A DNA stretch of 64,000 nucleotides from Rhodospirillaceae bacterium (GTDB taxonomy: Bacteria; Pseudomonadota; Alphaproteobacteria; Rhodospirillales; Rhodospirillaceae). The notes below the pieces were generated by a model. The model had not been told where the DNA came from. It did no database searches and saw nothing but the letters and a program-made list of their open reading frames with translations. Shown here piece after piece: positions 26,401 through 37,178 of the stretch (positions are counted from its first letter, which is position 1; the number at the start of each line of letters is the position of its first letter). The translations under genes were made by a program, and so were the position numbers. Location: assembly GCA_029243545.1 (NCBI GenBank), contig JAQWRV010000011.1, forward strand, positions 62,001 through 126,000. Direction: 5' to 3'.

Positions 26401-27135
26401 ATGCCTGAAAGCTTTAGCCCCGAGAAGAATGCATCTTTCGTCGTCCTCACGGGGGCCGGAATCTCTCAGGAATCGGGGCTCGAGACCTTCCGCGACCCCG
26501 ATGGAATTTGGTCCAAAGTACGCATTGAAGATGTGGCGACGCCCGAAGCCTTCGCCCGCAACCCCGATGCCGTCCACTCTTTCTACAACATGCGCCGGGC
26601 CCGCCATAAGCTAGCTACGGCCAATCCCAATGCCGCCCACGTCGCTCTGGCCCGGCTGGAAACCGAGTGGCCGGGGGAGGTCACAATCGTCACCCAGAAT
26701 GTGGATTCCCTCCATGAGGCCGGGGGCAGCCAAAACCTCATCCATATGCACGGGGTTCATTCCATGGCCCGCTGCACGGGTTGCCAGCACATTGTTGATT
26801 GGGAAGGCGATATGACCACCGCCCATGTCTGTCATGTTTGTGGCGAGCCCGGCGGCCTGCGCCCGCATGTAGTCTGGTTCGGCGAAATGCCCTTGGAGCT
26901 GGACCGCATTCAGGCCGCGTTGATGGACTGTGATGTGTTTGTCTCCATCGGCACCTCGGGCAATGTTTATCCGGCAGCAGGGTTTGTTTCCATCGTTCAG
27001 AAAACCTGCCGCGCTCACACGGTCGAGCTTAATCTAGAGCCTACCCTGGGCGCGGCGAATTTCGATGAAGGTCACTACGGCCCGGCGACGGAAGTGGTGC
27101 CTGCATTTGTCACGCGTATACTCGGCACCTTATAA
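26401..27135 (+). CDS. cobB: Sirtuin (NAD-dependent protein deacylase), class III type
   Basis: 244 residues from the ATG. GAGISQESGLETFRDPDGIW, TQNVDSLHEAGG, the catalytic His in HMHGV, and a zinc site CTGCQH...CHVCGEPGG are all in place. The helix SFYNMRRARH carries the Tyr-x-x-Arg pair that marks SIRT5-like enzymes able to remove succinyl and malonyl groups as well as acetyl. Cytoplasmic. The window also encodes an acyl-CoA-forming enzyme family (acetoacetyl-CoA synthetase), whose relatives are classic sirtuin targets, though no link is shown. Confidence 0.94.
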   Translation: MPESFSPEKNASFVVLTGAGISQESGLETFRDPDGIWSKVRIEDVATPEAFARNPDAVHSFYNMRRARHKLATANPNAAHVALARLETEWPGEVTIVTQNVDSLHEAGGSQNLIHMHGVHSMARCTGCQHIVDWEGDMTTAHVCHVCGEPGGLRPHVVWFGEMPLELDRIQAALMDCDVFVSIGTSGNVYPAAGFVSIVQKTCRAHTVELNLEPTLGAANFDEGHYGPATEVVPAFVTRILGTL

Positions 27136-27145
27136 GCACACGAGT

Positions 27146-27298
27146 ATGACCACGCTTCCTAAACGCCTCAAAGACCTCCGCGCCGCGTGCAAGAAGGGCC
27201 TGCCGTTGGGGCCGCGCGCCAGCGTCCGCATGAAACGATTGGCCACGTTGCTCATTATCGGCCAGGCACCCGGCACGTCACCCACATCCGGCAGTTAG
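27146..27298 (+). pseudogene. N-terminal fragment of a uracil-DNA-glycosylase-family gene
   Basis: An ATG frame of 50 codons reads KRLKDLRAACKKGLPLGPRA and LLIIGQAPGTSPTSG, stop. The LPLGPR...LLIIGQAPGT pattern is the start of a uracil-DNA-glycosylase-like family normally near 200 residues; the remainder is absent. It starts 10 bases after the sirtuin stop. A small truncated protein could still be made, but none of the later catalytic blocks is there. Confidence 0.7.
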
Positions 27299-27326
27299 GC
27301 AAGGATAGTATATAATTTTCTGACCG

Positions 27327-27758
27327 TCAGGCCCGCTCGATCAGGTCCCACAAGTTACCGTATAGATCGCGAAAGACGACCACGTGGCCATAGGCTTCCT
27401 GGCGTGGCTCTTCGGTAAAATCCACGCCAGCCAAACGTAGCCGCTCGTAGTAGGCTTTAAAGTCGTTGGTGTAGAGAAACAGAAAAACCCGGCCGCCGGT
27501 CTGGTCACCGATCCGCGATGTCTCCGCATCATTCTTTGCTTTGGCCAGCAGCACATGCATCCCGGTGCTGCCCGGCGGTGCGACCACCACCCAGCGTTTG
27601 GTTTCACTCTGCACCGTATCCTTGATGCATTCGAAGCCGAGCGTACGGATGAAGTAGTCCAGCGCTTCATCGTAATCGCGGACCAGCAATGCAATTTGAC
27701 CCAGGCGCTGATGCGGCCCGTCGGTGTTCGAATTAGAGGAGCGAGTTGTATCGGTCAA
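27327..27758 (-). CDS. VOC-family (glyoxalase/dioxygenase fold) protein
   Basis: 143 residues: LGQIALLVRDYDEALDYFIR at the start, GSTGMHVLLAKAKND in the middle, and the ending VVVFRDLYGNLWDLIERA. Two beta-alpha-beta-beta-beta modules are visible. The ligands fit a metal-binding VOC enzyme (His near the start of module one is replaced by Gln, the final Glu remains). Substrate unknown. Confidence 0.88.
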   Translation of the reverse strand: MTDTTRSSNSNTDGPHQRLGQIALLVRDYDEALDYFIRTLGFECIKDTVQSETKRWVVVAPPGSTGMHVLLAKAKNDAETSRIGDQTGGRVFLFLYTNDFKAYYERLRLAGVDFTEEPRQEAYGHVVVFRDLYGNLWDLIERA

Positions 27759-27834
27759 AGGAAATGTCCTTGAAACTACACATGCGAAAGCCCAGTCTTA
27801 ATCTCAGACATGAGTAATATAAGAGGTTAGCTCC

Positions 27835-28125
27835 ATGGTCGAGAAACTGTCGCCCGATGCCCGCAGCGCCGCTTTGGCCGGGCTACCCCATTGGATGGAT
27901 GTGGATGGCCGCGATGCCATCAGCCGCACGTTTCGCTTCAAGGACTTCAACGCCGCTTTTGGTTTCATGACCCGCTGCGCCTTGAAGGCGGACCAGATGG
28001 ACCACCACCCCGAATGGCTCAATGTCTACAACCGGGTTGATGTCACCTTGGCCACCCATGACTGCGGCGGAGTGTCTGAACGGGATGTGGACCTGGCGGC
28101 ATTTATGGATCACGTGGTGGACTGA
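27835..28125 (+). CDS. phhB: Pterin-4a-carbinolamine dehydratase
   Basis: 96 residues. The family signature is [20 protein letters not shown] with the two catalytic His, preceded by the [17 protein letters not shown] helix. It regenerates quinonoid dihydropterin after aromatic hydroxylation. No phenylalanine hydroxylase gene is in the window, and in many alphaproteobacteria the gene stands alone. Confidence 0.95.
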   Translation: MVEKLSPDARSAALAGLPHWMDVDGRDAISRTFRFKDFNAAFGFMTRCALKADQMDHHPEWLNVYNRVDVTLATHDCGGVSERDVDLAAFMDHVVD

Positions 28126-28173
28126 GACGCTGTCCTGGCGCCGTAGTTACCATGATTTCCCATTTCGATTTTT

Positions 28174-28193
28174 GGGGCGGCTATAGCCGCCCC
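28174..28193. repeat. 20-bp perfect palindrome after the PCD gene
   Basis: GGGGCGGCTATAGCCGCCCC is self-complementary over its whole length. It lacks a following T-run on either strand in the terminator position, so it is not a classic terminator. It may stabilise the mRNA end or be a protein site. Confidence 0.6.
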
Positions 28194-28254
28194 TTGGAAT
28201 ACCGCTATATTACTTCGATCAAAGATTATAAGAGTATTGCGATGTGGTTGTGAG

Positions 28255-28277
28255 CCCTCGAACACCGAGGGTTTTTT
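28255..28277 (+). terminator. Terminator-like hairpin in the leader of the TonB receptor gene
   Basis: CCCTCG-AACAC-CGAGGG followed by TTTTTT. It ends only 19 bases before the receptor start codon and 4 before that gene's GGGGGA. A promoter-like TATAAG lies at about 28227-28232, upstream of the hairpin. Either it just ends upstream transcripts, or it is an attenuator in the leader. Confidence 0.75.
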
Positions 28278-28296
28278 GATGCTGGGGGACAAAGTA

Positions 28297-30471
28297 ATGG
28301 TAGGGTGGGCGCGGATCTGGGTCCTAGCCTATGCCCTATGCTGTTTCGCATTTCAAAGTTTTGCCCAAGAGGTCGCGCAAGATCTCGCCCTAGAGTCCGT
28401 TCCGGTTTCCGTTCAAGACCTTGCTGCTCAGGCTGCGGCCCGCGATGAAAGCGAAGAAGTCACCTCAGTTGCTGTCTACGACCAGGACTTCTTCGTCGAC
28501 TATAATCCCATTTCCGTTGAAGACATGCTCAACCACATTCCGGGTACGGAAGGGCTGGTCGGGTTCAACAACAATCAAGAAGAGCGCCGCGGCTTACGGG
28601 CCAACGCCGATCAAATTCTCATCAACGGCCAGCGCCTCACCGGCAAAGAAAATTCCAGCGGTGACTATTTGGGGTCCTTACCGGCCAAGTCGGTTGAACG
28701 TATTGAAATCATCACGGGCAATGTGCGCGAACTGGATGCGGATGTGGGCTCGCGGGTCATCAACGTCATTCTCAAAAAAGGTGCAGGCAGCGGCACCTGG
28801 CAGCTTGGTCTGCTCGGCAACTGGGAAGGGCAGAAGCGCCCAGTGCCCCGTTTCTCTTACAGCGGTGCGTCAGGGGCTTTGTCCTATACCATGTCGCTCC
28901 AAATACGCCCGGCGGTTGCCACGATATTCGTCAAAGATTCCATCGCCACTGAAGCTGGCGGAACGCTGTTCAACATCAACGAAAAGCGCCATCGCAATCA
29001 GGAAATTTACACTGGCCGCGGCTCCGTCTCGTACAGCGCCTCCGGCGACCGCAGGCTTCAGCTCAACGGCTTCATCCGCCACACTCCGCGCGACAACACT
29101 GATACCACCATCACGCTCGCGCCCATAACCCTGGGCAATATTGCAGACGGTCTGCGCGAAGTGGGCGGCATCGCTGAAAATATCAAGGGTGAAGATATCA
29201 CCTGGGAACTGGGTGCCGACTACAGCCAGCCCCTCGGTAAGTCGGCCAAGTTCAATGGCCTGTTCATCCGCTCGACCACGACCACTGACACGGCGACGGA
29301 CACGTTCTTCCGGTTTTCCAATAGCGATCTCAGTCTCCTCGGTGGCGACAGCAAGGACAAAAAGGCCACGGAAACCATTGCTCGCGGCACCGTGGATTGG
29401 CATTTTGCCGAGAAACACGATCTGGAGGTGGGTGTCGAGGGTGCCATCAACACTCTCGACAAAAACCTCGACTTCTTCACGTTAGTGGGCGGCACGCGGG
29501 TGGATATCCCGTTCTTTAATTCCGATCAGGATATCAACGAAGATCGCGTTGAAGTCTTCACCACCCACAGCTGGAAACCGTTGCCGGCCTTGGAAATCCA
29601 GACCGGTGTGGCAGCCGAATTTTCCTGGCTGATACAAACAGGCAGCGATATTGGCACAGAGCGTTCCTTCAACTTTATCAAACCTAGTTTGGATGTTTGG
29701 TACAATGCTAATACGAATACCCAAATGTGGTTCTCGTTTTTGCGTGACGTGGACCAACTGGATTTTGATGACTTTGTCGCCACCGTGAATCGTGAAGATG
29801 ATGAAGTGCTGTCCGGAAACCCTGAACTGGCGCCGGAACGGTCGTGGAATATTGAAGTGGGGGCCGAGCGCCGCTTCGCCAACGGCGGCGGTGTGCTCAA
29901 TGGGCGCGTATTTTACCGGCGCATCAGTGATGTCAAGGATTTACTGCCGCTTGGCCTGTCAGATTCCCAACCGGGCAACCTTGGCAGCGGTGATCACTAC
30001 GGCATTGAGATCGACAACAGTTTACGTCTCAAACAGTTTTTTGATGTGGATGCGGTCCTTAGCACCAAGGTGCTCATCCAAGACTCCAAGGTGAAGGACC
30101 CCTTCACTGGGTTGAAAAGGCGCATCGCTAAGCAGCCGAAATATGAATTCACCATGAGTGGCCGCTATGACACGGAGTTCTGGGACCTGTCCTTCAGTTT
30201 TGATCTGACCAAAAAAGGCGGGACCATCGAGAGCGATTTTAACGAATTGGATAGGCTGATCACAGGCTATGACCTACGCACGTTCGTCGAGAAGAACCTC
30301 AGCAACGGCATGATCGTCCGGGTCTTTTTCGGCAACGCTCTGGGTCAGAAAGATACCCGCACCCGTGCCCGCTTTGTCACCACCCAGGAGGTGGGCGCAA
30401 TCCGGCAGTTGGAATTCCGCCGGCAGAAAATGACTCGGTTTAACGGCATCAGTATCCGCGGCTCGTTCTAG
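28297..30471 (+). CDS. TonB-dependent outer-membrane receptor family protein
   Basis: 724 residues from an ATG with GGGGGA 8 bases ahead; ATG at 28279 is possible. A signal peptide ends FAFQSFAQ. The plug domain is clear: SVEDMLNHIPGTEGLVGFNN, RGLRANADQILINGQRLTGK and SVERIEIITGNVRELDADVG. A possible TonB box is TSVAVY before it. The rest is a ~550-residue beta-barrel rich in aromatic strand ends, closing ISIRGSF with the C-terminal Phe that BAM recognises. It takes up a bulky ligand (siderophore, sugar or cofactor), unidentified. No companion transport genes follow. Confidence 0.85.
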   Translation: MVGWARIWVLAYALCCFAFQSFAQEVAQDLALESVPVSVQDLAAQAAARDESEEVTSVAVYDQDFFVDYNPISVEDMLNHIPGTEGLVGFNNNQEERRGLRANADQILINGQRLTGKENSSGDYLGSLPAKSVERIEIITGNVRELDADVGSRVINVILKKGAGSGTWQLGLLGNWEGQKRPVPRFSYSGASGALSYTMSLQIRPAVATIFVKDSIATEAGGTLFNINEKRHRNQEIYTGRGSVSYSASGDRRLQLNGFIRHTPRDNTDTTITLAPITLGNIADGLREVGGIAENIKGEDITWELGADYSQPLGKSAKFNGLFIRSTTTTDTATDTFFRFSNSDLSLLGGDSKDKKATETIARGTVDWHFAEKHDLEVGVEGAINTLDKNLDFFTLVGGTRVDIPFFNSDQDINEDRVEVFTTHSWKPLPALEIQTGVAAEFSWLIQTGSDIGTERSFNFIKPSLDVWYNANTNTQMWFSFLRDVDQLDFDDFVATVNREDDEVLSGNPELAPERSWNIEVGAERRFANGGGVLNGRVFYRRISDVKDLLPLGLSDSQPGNLGSGDHYGIEIDNSLRLKQFFDVDAVLSTKVLIQDSKVKDPFTGLKRRIAKQPKYEFTMSGRYDTEFWDLSFSFDLTKKGGTIESDFNELDRLITGYDLRTFVEKNLSNGMIVRVFFGNALGQKDTRTRARFVTTQEVGAIRQLEFRRQKMTRFNGISIRGSF

Positions 30472-30648
30472 CGGGGCGCTTGAATCGGTTCTCCCCGTCA
30501 TTGGCGTAGTATGAGGCTCAAGCCCTTTAGAGCGGCGATGATTCAGTACGTTGCATCAATGTACTGGCAGGCCCTTCTCAGACCTTGGTGTAAATACGAT
30601 GCAGGTCCCTCATGGGTTTATTCCTTACGTTGAGGTGGAATGGGTTAT

Positions 30649-31602
30649 TTAGACGCCGCAGCTCTTCAGCGACGCGGCCCCGGGATCAGGCGGCAGCGGC
30701 GGCGGCGCCTGCATCTTGGCCCCCCGCAGAACGATATAGAGTGTGGCGCCGACAATGATGACCGCGCCAATGAACGTCGAAACACTAGGTTTTTCCTGAA
30801 ACAGGAAATAGCCGGCACTGCTGCCGAGCAAGATCTGCAAGTAGTCGATGGGGCTCATCACCGTCGCTTCGCCGATGGTGAAGGCGCGGATCATTGAGTA
30901 TTGGCCCAGACTGGCGACCGTGCCCAGGCCCATCAGGATCAGCCATTCGTTACCGGTTGGCATCTGCCACACCAAAGTCGCAGGGATGATGGATACGACG
31001 ACGGTACCGATGGAAAACGTCAGCATGATTGTCACCGGCGCATCATGGGTGGCCAGCATCTTTACGGTCACCAAAGCTCCGGCGACGGCGAGGGCGGCGA
31101 ACAAGCCCGTGGCAAAAGCCGGCTCAAAGTTGACAGATCCCGGCTGCACCATGATGAGTACGCCGGTAAATCCAACCAGCGTTGCTAGGCCACGACGCCA
31201 ACGTATGCGCTCTCCGAGAAACAGGACAGCGAGTAGAATCATAAACAGCGGCCGGGTGAACGACAGGGAAATCGCCGCCGCCAGTTCCAGATGGGTCAGG
31301 GCATAGAAGCCGCCCATCATGCCGCCCACTGCACAGAATACCCGTAGGATATGAATGGCGGGCTTGTGTACGCGCAGGGCGCTCAAACCGCTTTGGGCCA
31401 GTAATGGTATGACGACAATCATGCCGAAGACGCAGCGGAAGAAAACAATTTCAAAGGTGTGCAGAGTTTGGCCGGCGTATTTAATCAGGATGGCGGTCGC
31501 CGCAAAAAACACGACGCCCGCCAGCATCCAAAATGCGCCGCGCATGTTATCGATGGGGAGGTCATGTATCGAAGGGGATGCGGGAAGAGGGGAATCAGTC
31601 AA
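30649..31602 (-). CDS. EamA/DMT-family transporter
   Basis: 317 residues with ten membrane helices arranged as two EamA repeats (first MRGAFWMLAGVVFFAATAIL, second ATGLFAALAVAGALVTVKML). The loop motif HLELAAAISLSFTRPLFMIL is typical of the RhaT/S-adenosylmethionine-uptake-like branch. The C-terminus has a proline run. Likely exports or imports a metabolite across the inner membrane. Divergent from the acetoacetyl-CoA synthetase gene. Confidence 0.9.
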   Translation of the reverse strand: MTDSPLPASPSIHDLPIDNMRGAFWMLAGVVFFAATAILIKYAGQTLHTFEIVFFRCVFGMIVVIPLLAQSGLSALRVHKPAIHILRVFCAVGGMMGGFYALTHLELAAAISLSFTRPLFMILLAVLFLGERIRWRRGLATLVGFTGVLIMVQPGSVNFEPAFATGLFAALAVAGALVTVKMLATHDAPVTIMLTFSIGTVVVSIIPATLVWQMPTGNEWLILMGLGTVASLGQYSMIRAFTIGEATVMSPIDYLQILLGSSAGYFLFQEKPSVSTFIGAVIIVGATLYIVLRGAKMQAPPPLPPDPGAASLKSCGV

Positions 31603-31726
31603 AAGGTGTCCGCCAAGGGGTATTCAATAGTCGGTCATCGAAATGAAAAGTCATGCAGCAACGCGAAGGCAGTGTATCACAAGGAGAACGGGTGCAAGGC
31701 CTGTGTAGCCTGCAGGGGAGCCATTC

Positions 31727-33700
<1,974 letters not shown>

Positions 33701-33717
33701 TAATAAAGGAAAAATAC

Positions 33718-34317
33718 GTGCGCGGTTTCTTCGGCATCGGTGTAGAAGGCATCAACAAAGCCTTCAACGTTGGCAGCGTGTTTCGCAGCGCCCATGCCTT
33801 CGGCGCCAGTTTTTCGTTTACTGTTGCGGCGTCCTATGAACGCAAGAAGGGCACGCGCAGTGATACGTCAGATGCCATGGCGCAACTGCCGTTCTATGAA
33901 TTTTCCTCTATTGAAACATTTACGCTTCCCAAAGGCTGTGCCCTCGTGGGTGTTGAACTGGACGACGAGGCAATCGAGCTTCCCAGCTTCAGACACCCGT
34001 CCCAGGCTGCATATGTGTTGGGTTCAGAGCGGGGGGGCATGACGGCAGCCATGCTGGATCGCTGCGACCACATCATTCAAATTCCCTCCCGCTTTAGCCT
34101 GAACCTAGGCATAGCCGGCGTGTGTGTGATGTATGACCGTCTGGTGTCGTTGGGCCGTTTCGCGCCGCGTCCCGTTAAACCCGGGGGCCCCACCGAAGCT
34201 CTAGACCCCCATGTGCGCGGCGATCAAATCTTGCGGCAGAAGGCCATGGAGCCATACCGCAGTGTCCCACCCCTGGCGGAAGTCGAAGCCTCCCTCGCTG
34301 ATGAACGGGATGACTAA
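33718..34317 (+). CDS. SpoU/TrmH-family RNA 2'-O-methyltransferase
   Basis: 199 residues from GTG with AAGGA ahead; a TTG seven codons upstream is less likely. The three SPOUT motifs are INKAFNVGSVFRSAHAFGA, AAYVLGSERGGM and IQIPSRFSLNLGIAGVCVMY. It forms a trefoil-knot dimer and methylates a ribose in tRNA or rRNA. It lacks the N-terminal L30-like domain of RlmB. Target unknown. Confidence 0.92.
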   Translation: MRGFFGIGVEGINKAFNVGSVFRSAHAFGASFSFTVAASYERKKGTRSDTSDAMAQLPFYEFSSIETFTLPKGCALVGVELDDEAIELPSFRHPSQAAYVLGSERGGMTAAMLDRCDHIIQIPSRFSLNLGIAGVCVMYDRLVSLGRFAPRPVKPGGPTEALDPHVRGDQILRQKAMEPYRSVPPLAEVEASLADERDD

Positions 34318-34430
34318 TAGGCGACTCCGCAGAAACTAAGGGGTTGCGTCCGGGTCACAAGATCAACACAATCCCATCCGACGCTACGATTACGAACCAG
34401 AGTTGATGAATTTAAGGGGAGTTCCACAGG

Positions 34431-34955
34431 ATGCGCGTACGTAACGCATTACAGGCACTCATTTTTTTATCCCTCGGACTGCTTATTGCAGGTCCGGCCT
34501 CGGCGCAAGATGTGACCGTTATCGGCACCCACGGTGCGTGGACGGCCTATTCCTATCAGGAAGATTCGGGGATTGTTTGCTACATCGCGAGCGAGCCGAC
34601 CAAGGCTGAAGGTAACTACACCCGGCGCGGCTATGTGTTTGCCTTGGTGACGCATCGGCCCAGTGAAAACTCAATCGACGTTGTCAGCATCGTCGCCGGT
34701 TATCCTTATCAGGAAAATTCTGACGTGACCGTCCGCCTCGGTACCAAGAGCTTTGAGTTGTTCACCCATGGCGAACGGGCCTGGACCCGCGATGAAAGTA
34801 GCGACAAAGACTTGGTCAATTCGATGGTCCGCGGATCGTCTATGATCGTTAAGGGCACGTCAGGCCGGGGAACGTTGACTACAGATTCCTATTCCTTAAA
34901 TGGTTTCACGGCTGCCCGCAAAGAAATCTCTGACGCCTGCAAAACCGGCGGCTAA
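34431..34955 (+). CDS. Secreted IalB-family protein
   Basis: 174 residues. Signal peptide FLSLGLLIAGPASAQ. Matches the invasion-associated locus B family: GAWTAYSYQEDSGIVCYIAS, RGYVFALVTHRPSENSIDVV, GKGT-like KGTSGRGTLTTDSYSLNGF and a final Cys that could pair with the first. Widely distributed in free-living alphaproteobacteria, where it is a periplasmic or envelope protein of unknown activity; the name does not imply virulence. Confidence 0.85.
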   Translation: MRVRNALQALIFLSLGLLIAGPASAQDVTVIGTHGAWTAYSYQEDSGIVCYIASEPTKAEGNYTRRGYVFALVTHRPSENSIDVVSIVAGYPYQENSDVTVRLGTKSFELFTHGERAWTRDESSDKDLVNSMVRGSSMIVKGTSGRGTLTTDSYSLNGFTAARKEISDACKTGG

Positions 34956-34963
34956 TAAAGAAC

Positions 34964-35764
34964 TTAAAGACGCGCCGCGAGCATTTGGGTCACGAGACCC
35001 GGTTGACCATCGCCGATGGGCTGACCTGCGACTTCTATCAGTGGGCGCACACCAAGAGCGTTGGTGAGAAACGCTTCTTCTCCACGTCCGAGGTCATTTA
35101 CTTCAAGACGCCCCTCTTCGGCCCGAAATTTTGCGATGAGCTCCGCACGGACAACGCCGGGTAAGGCTCCTTCCTCAACAGACGGCGTGACCAGCAAACC
35201 GTCAATCAGAAGAAAGAGATTAGCGATCGTCGCTTCGGCCAACCGGCCTTGGGTATTCAGGAGGAGTGCTTCGTTAGCGCCGTATCCTGCGGCTTCCTGG
35301 CGGGCGATGATGTTATCCAAGTAACTCAACGATTTGATTTTGGCGAGCGGGGACTGCTCATTGCGCCGAGTTGAATACGCGATGATGGCGCGCGCCGCTT
35401 CGGGCGGCGGTGGCAGCGGCGTGGCTGTAATGAGAAGCGTCGGCGCGTCCGCCTCAGGCGGTAGCAGGCCCCGTGCGCCCGGTCCGCGGCTGAGGGTCAG
35501 GCGAACGGCAGCATCGGTGAGTCCATTGGCCGAGACAACGCTATCAACGCGTTTGGCAATCCCTTTGTCGGTTGTCGGCACGGTCATGGCGAGAACCTTT
35601 GCCCCAGCACGGAGGCGCGCGAGATGTGCCTCCAGGCGCTTCGGCTTGCCGCTTTTCACACGGATGGTTTCAAACAGTCCGTCGCCCAGGGTGAAGCCCC
35701 GGTCTGACGGGTCGAGGCGCGCCGCTTCACTCTCAATCTGTTTGCCGTTCAGATCTACGATCAT
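34964..35764 (-). CDS. pabC: Aminodeoxychorismate lyase / class IV aminotransferase
   Basis: 266 residues of fold-type IV PLP enzymes: DRGFTLGDGLFETIRVKSG at the start, the PLP Lys in KIKSLSYLDNIIARQEA, and EALLLNTQGRLAEATIANLF. D-amino-acid and branched-chain transaminases share these, but the 4-base overlap with pabB makes 4-amino-4-deoxychorismate lyase the best call. It releases p-aminobenzoate for folate. Confidence 0.9.
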   Translation of the reverse strand: MIVDLNGKQIESEAARLDPSDRGFTLGDGLFETIRVKSGKPKRLEAHLARLRAGAKVLAMTVPTTDKGIAKRVDSVVSANGLTDAAVRLTLSRGPGARGLLPPEADAPTLLITATPLPPPPEAARAIIAYSTRRNEQSPLAKIKSLSYLDNIIARQEAAGYGANEALLLNTQGRLAEATIANLFLLIDGLLVTPSVEEGALPGVVRAELIAKFRAEEGRLEVNDLGRGEEAFLTNALGVRPLIEVAGQPIGDGQPGLVTQMLAARL

Positions 35765-37164
35765 GATGCCCCTGATGCATCAAGCACAGCGAGAAGGGGC
35801 CGCAGTTTTACCATTGCTTCCTCATACTCAAGCGCTGGGTCGGACTCGGCAACAATACCGCCTCCGGCTTGCGCGGTTATAGTGTCACCGTCGACCACCA
35901 GGCTGCGAATGACGATTGAAGAATCCATTGCCCCATCAAAGCCGACCCACACCACAGCGCCACAATAAGGCCCGCGTGCCGTAAGCTCCAGTTCGTGAAT
36001 AACTTCCATGGCCCTTACCTTCGGCGCCCCAGTTACGGAACCGCCGGGAAAACACGCGCGTAGCAAGTCAACAGCCGTGTGATCGTGGCGCAGTTGCCCG
36101 GTAACCACGGAGACCAGGTGGTGAATGGTGGCAAAGCTTTCCAGTCCGCTTTGCACAGGTACAGCCACGCTCCCGGTTTCACAGACGCGAGAAAGATCGT
36201 TGCGCATGAGGTCGACAATCATCAGGTTCTCAGCCTGATCCTTGGCGCTGGCAACCAGGTCTTCAGCGAATTCTTGATCCTCTTTGGGTGTCTGCCCGCG
36301 TGGACGGCTCCCCTTGATCGGACGGGTTTCAACCCACCCCTCACGACTCACTTTCAAGAATCGCTCCGGTGAGGCGGACAAGAGGTGAAAATCCTCGGCG
36401 GCGGCAATATATGCCCCAAAAGGAGAAGGCGCGTTTCGGCGCAGCCGCCTAAAGAGATCCCACGCATCTAAGGCCTTTGGTTTGGCGGCAGTTAATTTCT
36501 GAGTGATGTTGGCTTGAAAAATATCACCGGAATGGATGTAGCCGATGGCGTTTGAAATCTGCGCTTCAATGTCTGCCCGGGGTAAATCAGGGGTCCATAA
36601 ATCGGCAGCCCATGTACCGGTTTCCTCACGCACTGGTGTGGTCGCCGGGTGACAAAGTTCTTCGCTCAACCAAGTTGCACGCTGTTCAGCATGATTGAGT
36701 CGCGCCGCGTCACTCAGTTCGGGAAAACCCGATGATATGACCCACGCTTTCTTCTGCTGCTGATCAAACGCGGCGATGATATCAAAAAGACCGACCACCA
36801 TTGCCGGACCGGCGGGGTTCATTTTCGGTGTTGGCAGTCTTTCGGTGGCGCGGCCCAACTCATAGGTCAAAAAGCCGACCGCTCCACCAACAAACGGAGC
36901 AGGGCAATTGTCTTGTGAAAGAGGATAGTTGGATAACTCATTTTTGAGCACGGTAAACGGATCGCCGGATACAGGTGTGCCGTCGGCCGTCGTTGACAGC
37001 GCTGCGTCTGTCTCAATCACCCGAAAGGGAGACGCTGCGATATAAGACCAGCGCCCAAGGTTTTCCGTACCGTCGCTGTGCAGGAGCGCCGCCATGGGGT
37101 CTTTTGCGAAAGGAGCAAAGGCCTCTACCGGGTCCCGCCATGGAATGGCACGAATGACTAACAC
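35761..37164 (-). CDS. pabB: Aminodeoxychorismate synthase component I
   Basis: 467 residues from a GTG start. N-terminal anthranilate-synthase-I-like part (APFVGGAVGFLTYELGRATE), then the chorismate-binding core: GDIFQANITQKLTA, ETRPIKGSRPRGQ with the catalytic Lys of the PabB class, NLMIVDLMRNDLSRVCETGS and ARGPYCGAVVWVGFDG. Together with a glutaminase (not in the window) it converts chorismate to aminodeoxychorismate. Operon with pabC. Confidence 0.94.
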   Translation of the reverse strand: MLVIRAIPWRDPVEAFAPFAKDPMAALLHSDGTENLGRWSYIAASPFRVIETDAALSTTADGTPVSGDPFTVLKNELSNYPLSQDNCPAPFVGGAVGFLTYELGRATERLPTPKMNPAGPAMVVGLFDIIAAFDQQQKKAWVISSGFPELSDAARLNHAEQRATWLSEELCHPATTPVREETGTWAADLWTPDLPRADIEAQISNAIGYIHSGDIFQANITQKLTAAKPKALDAWDLFRRLRRNAPSPFGAYIAAAEDFHLLSASPERFLKVSREGWVETRPIKGSRPRGQTPKEDQEFAEDLVASAKDQAENLMIVDLMRNDLSRVCETGSVAVPVQSGLESFATIHHLVSVVTGQLRHDHTAVDLLRACFPGGSVTGAPKVRAMEVIHELELTARGPYCGAVVWVGFDGAMDSSIVIRSLVVDGDTITAQAGGGIVAESDPALEYEEAMVKLRPLLAVLDASGAS

Positions 37165-37178
37165 GTTGAAGAGCCTGT

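Noticed and set aside
28174-28193. Terminator for the PCD gene
   Set aside because: Perfect palindrome but no T-run after it on either strand; listed only as a repeat.
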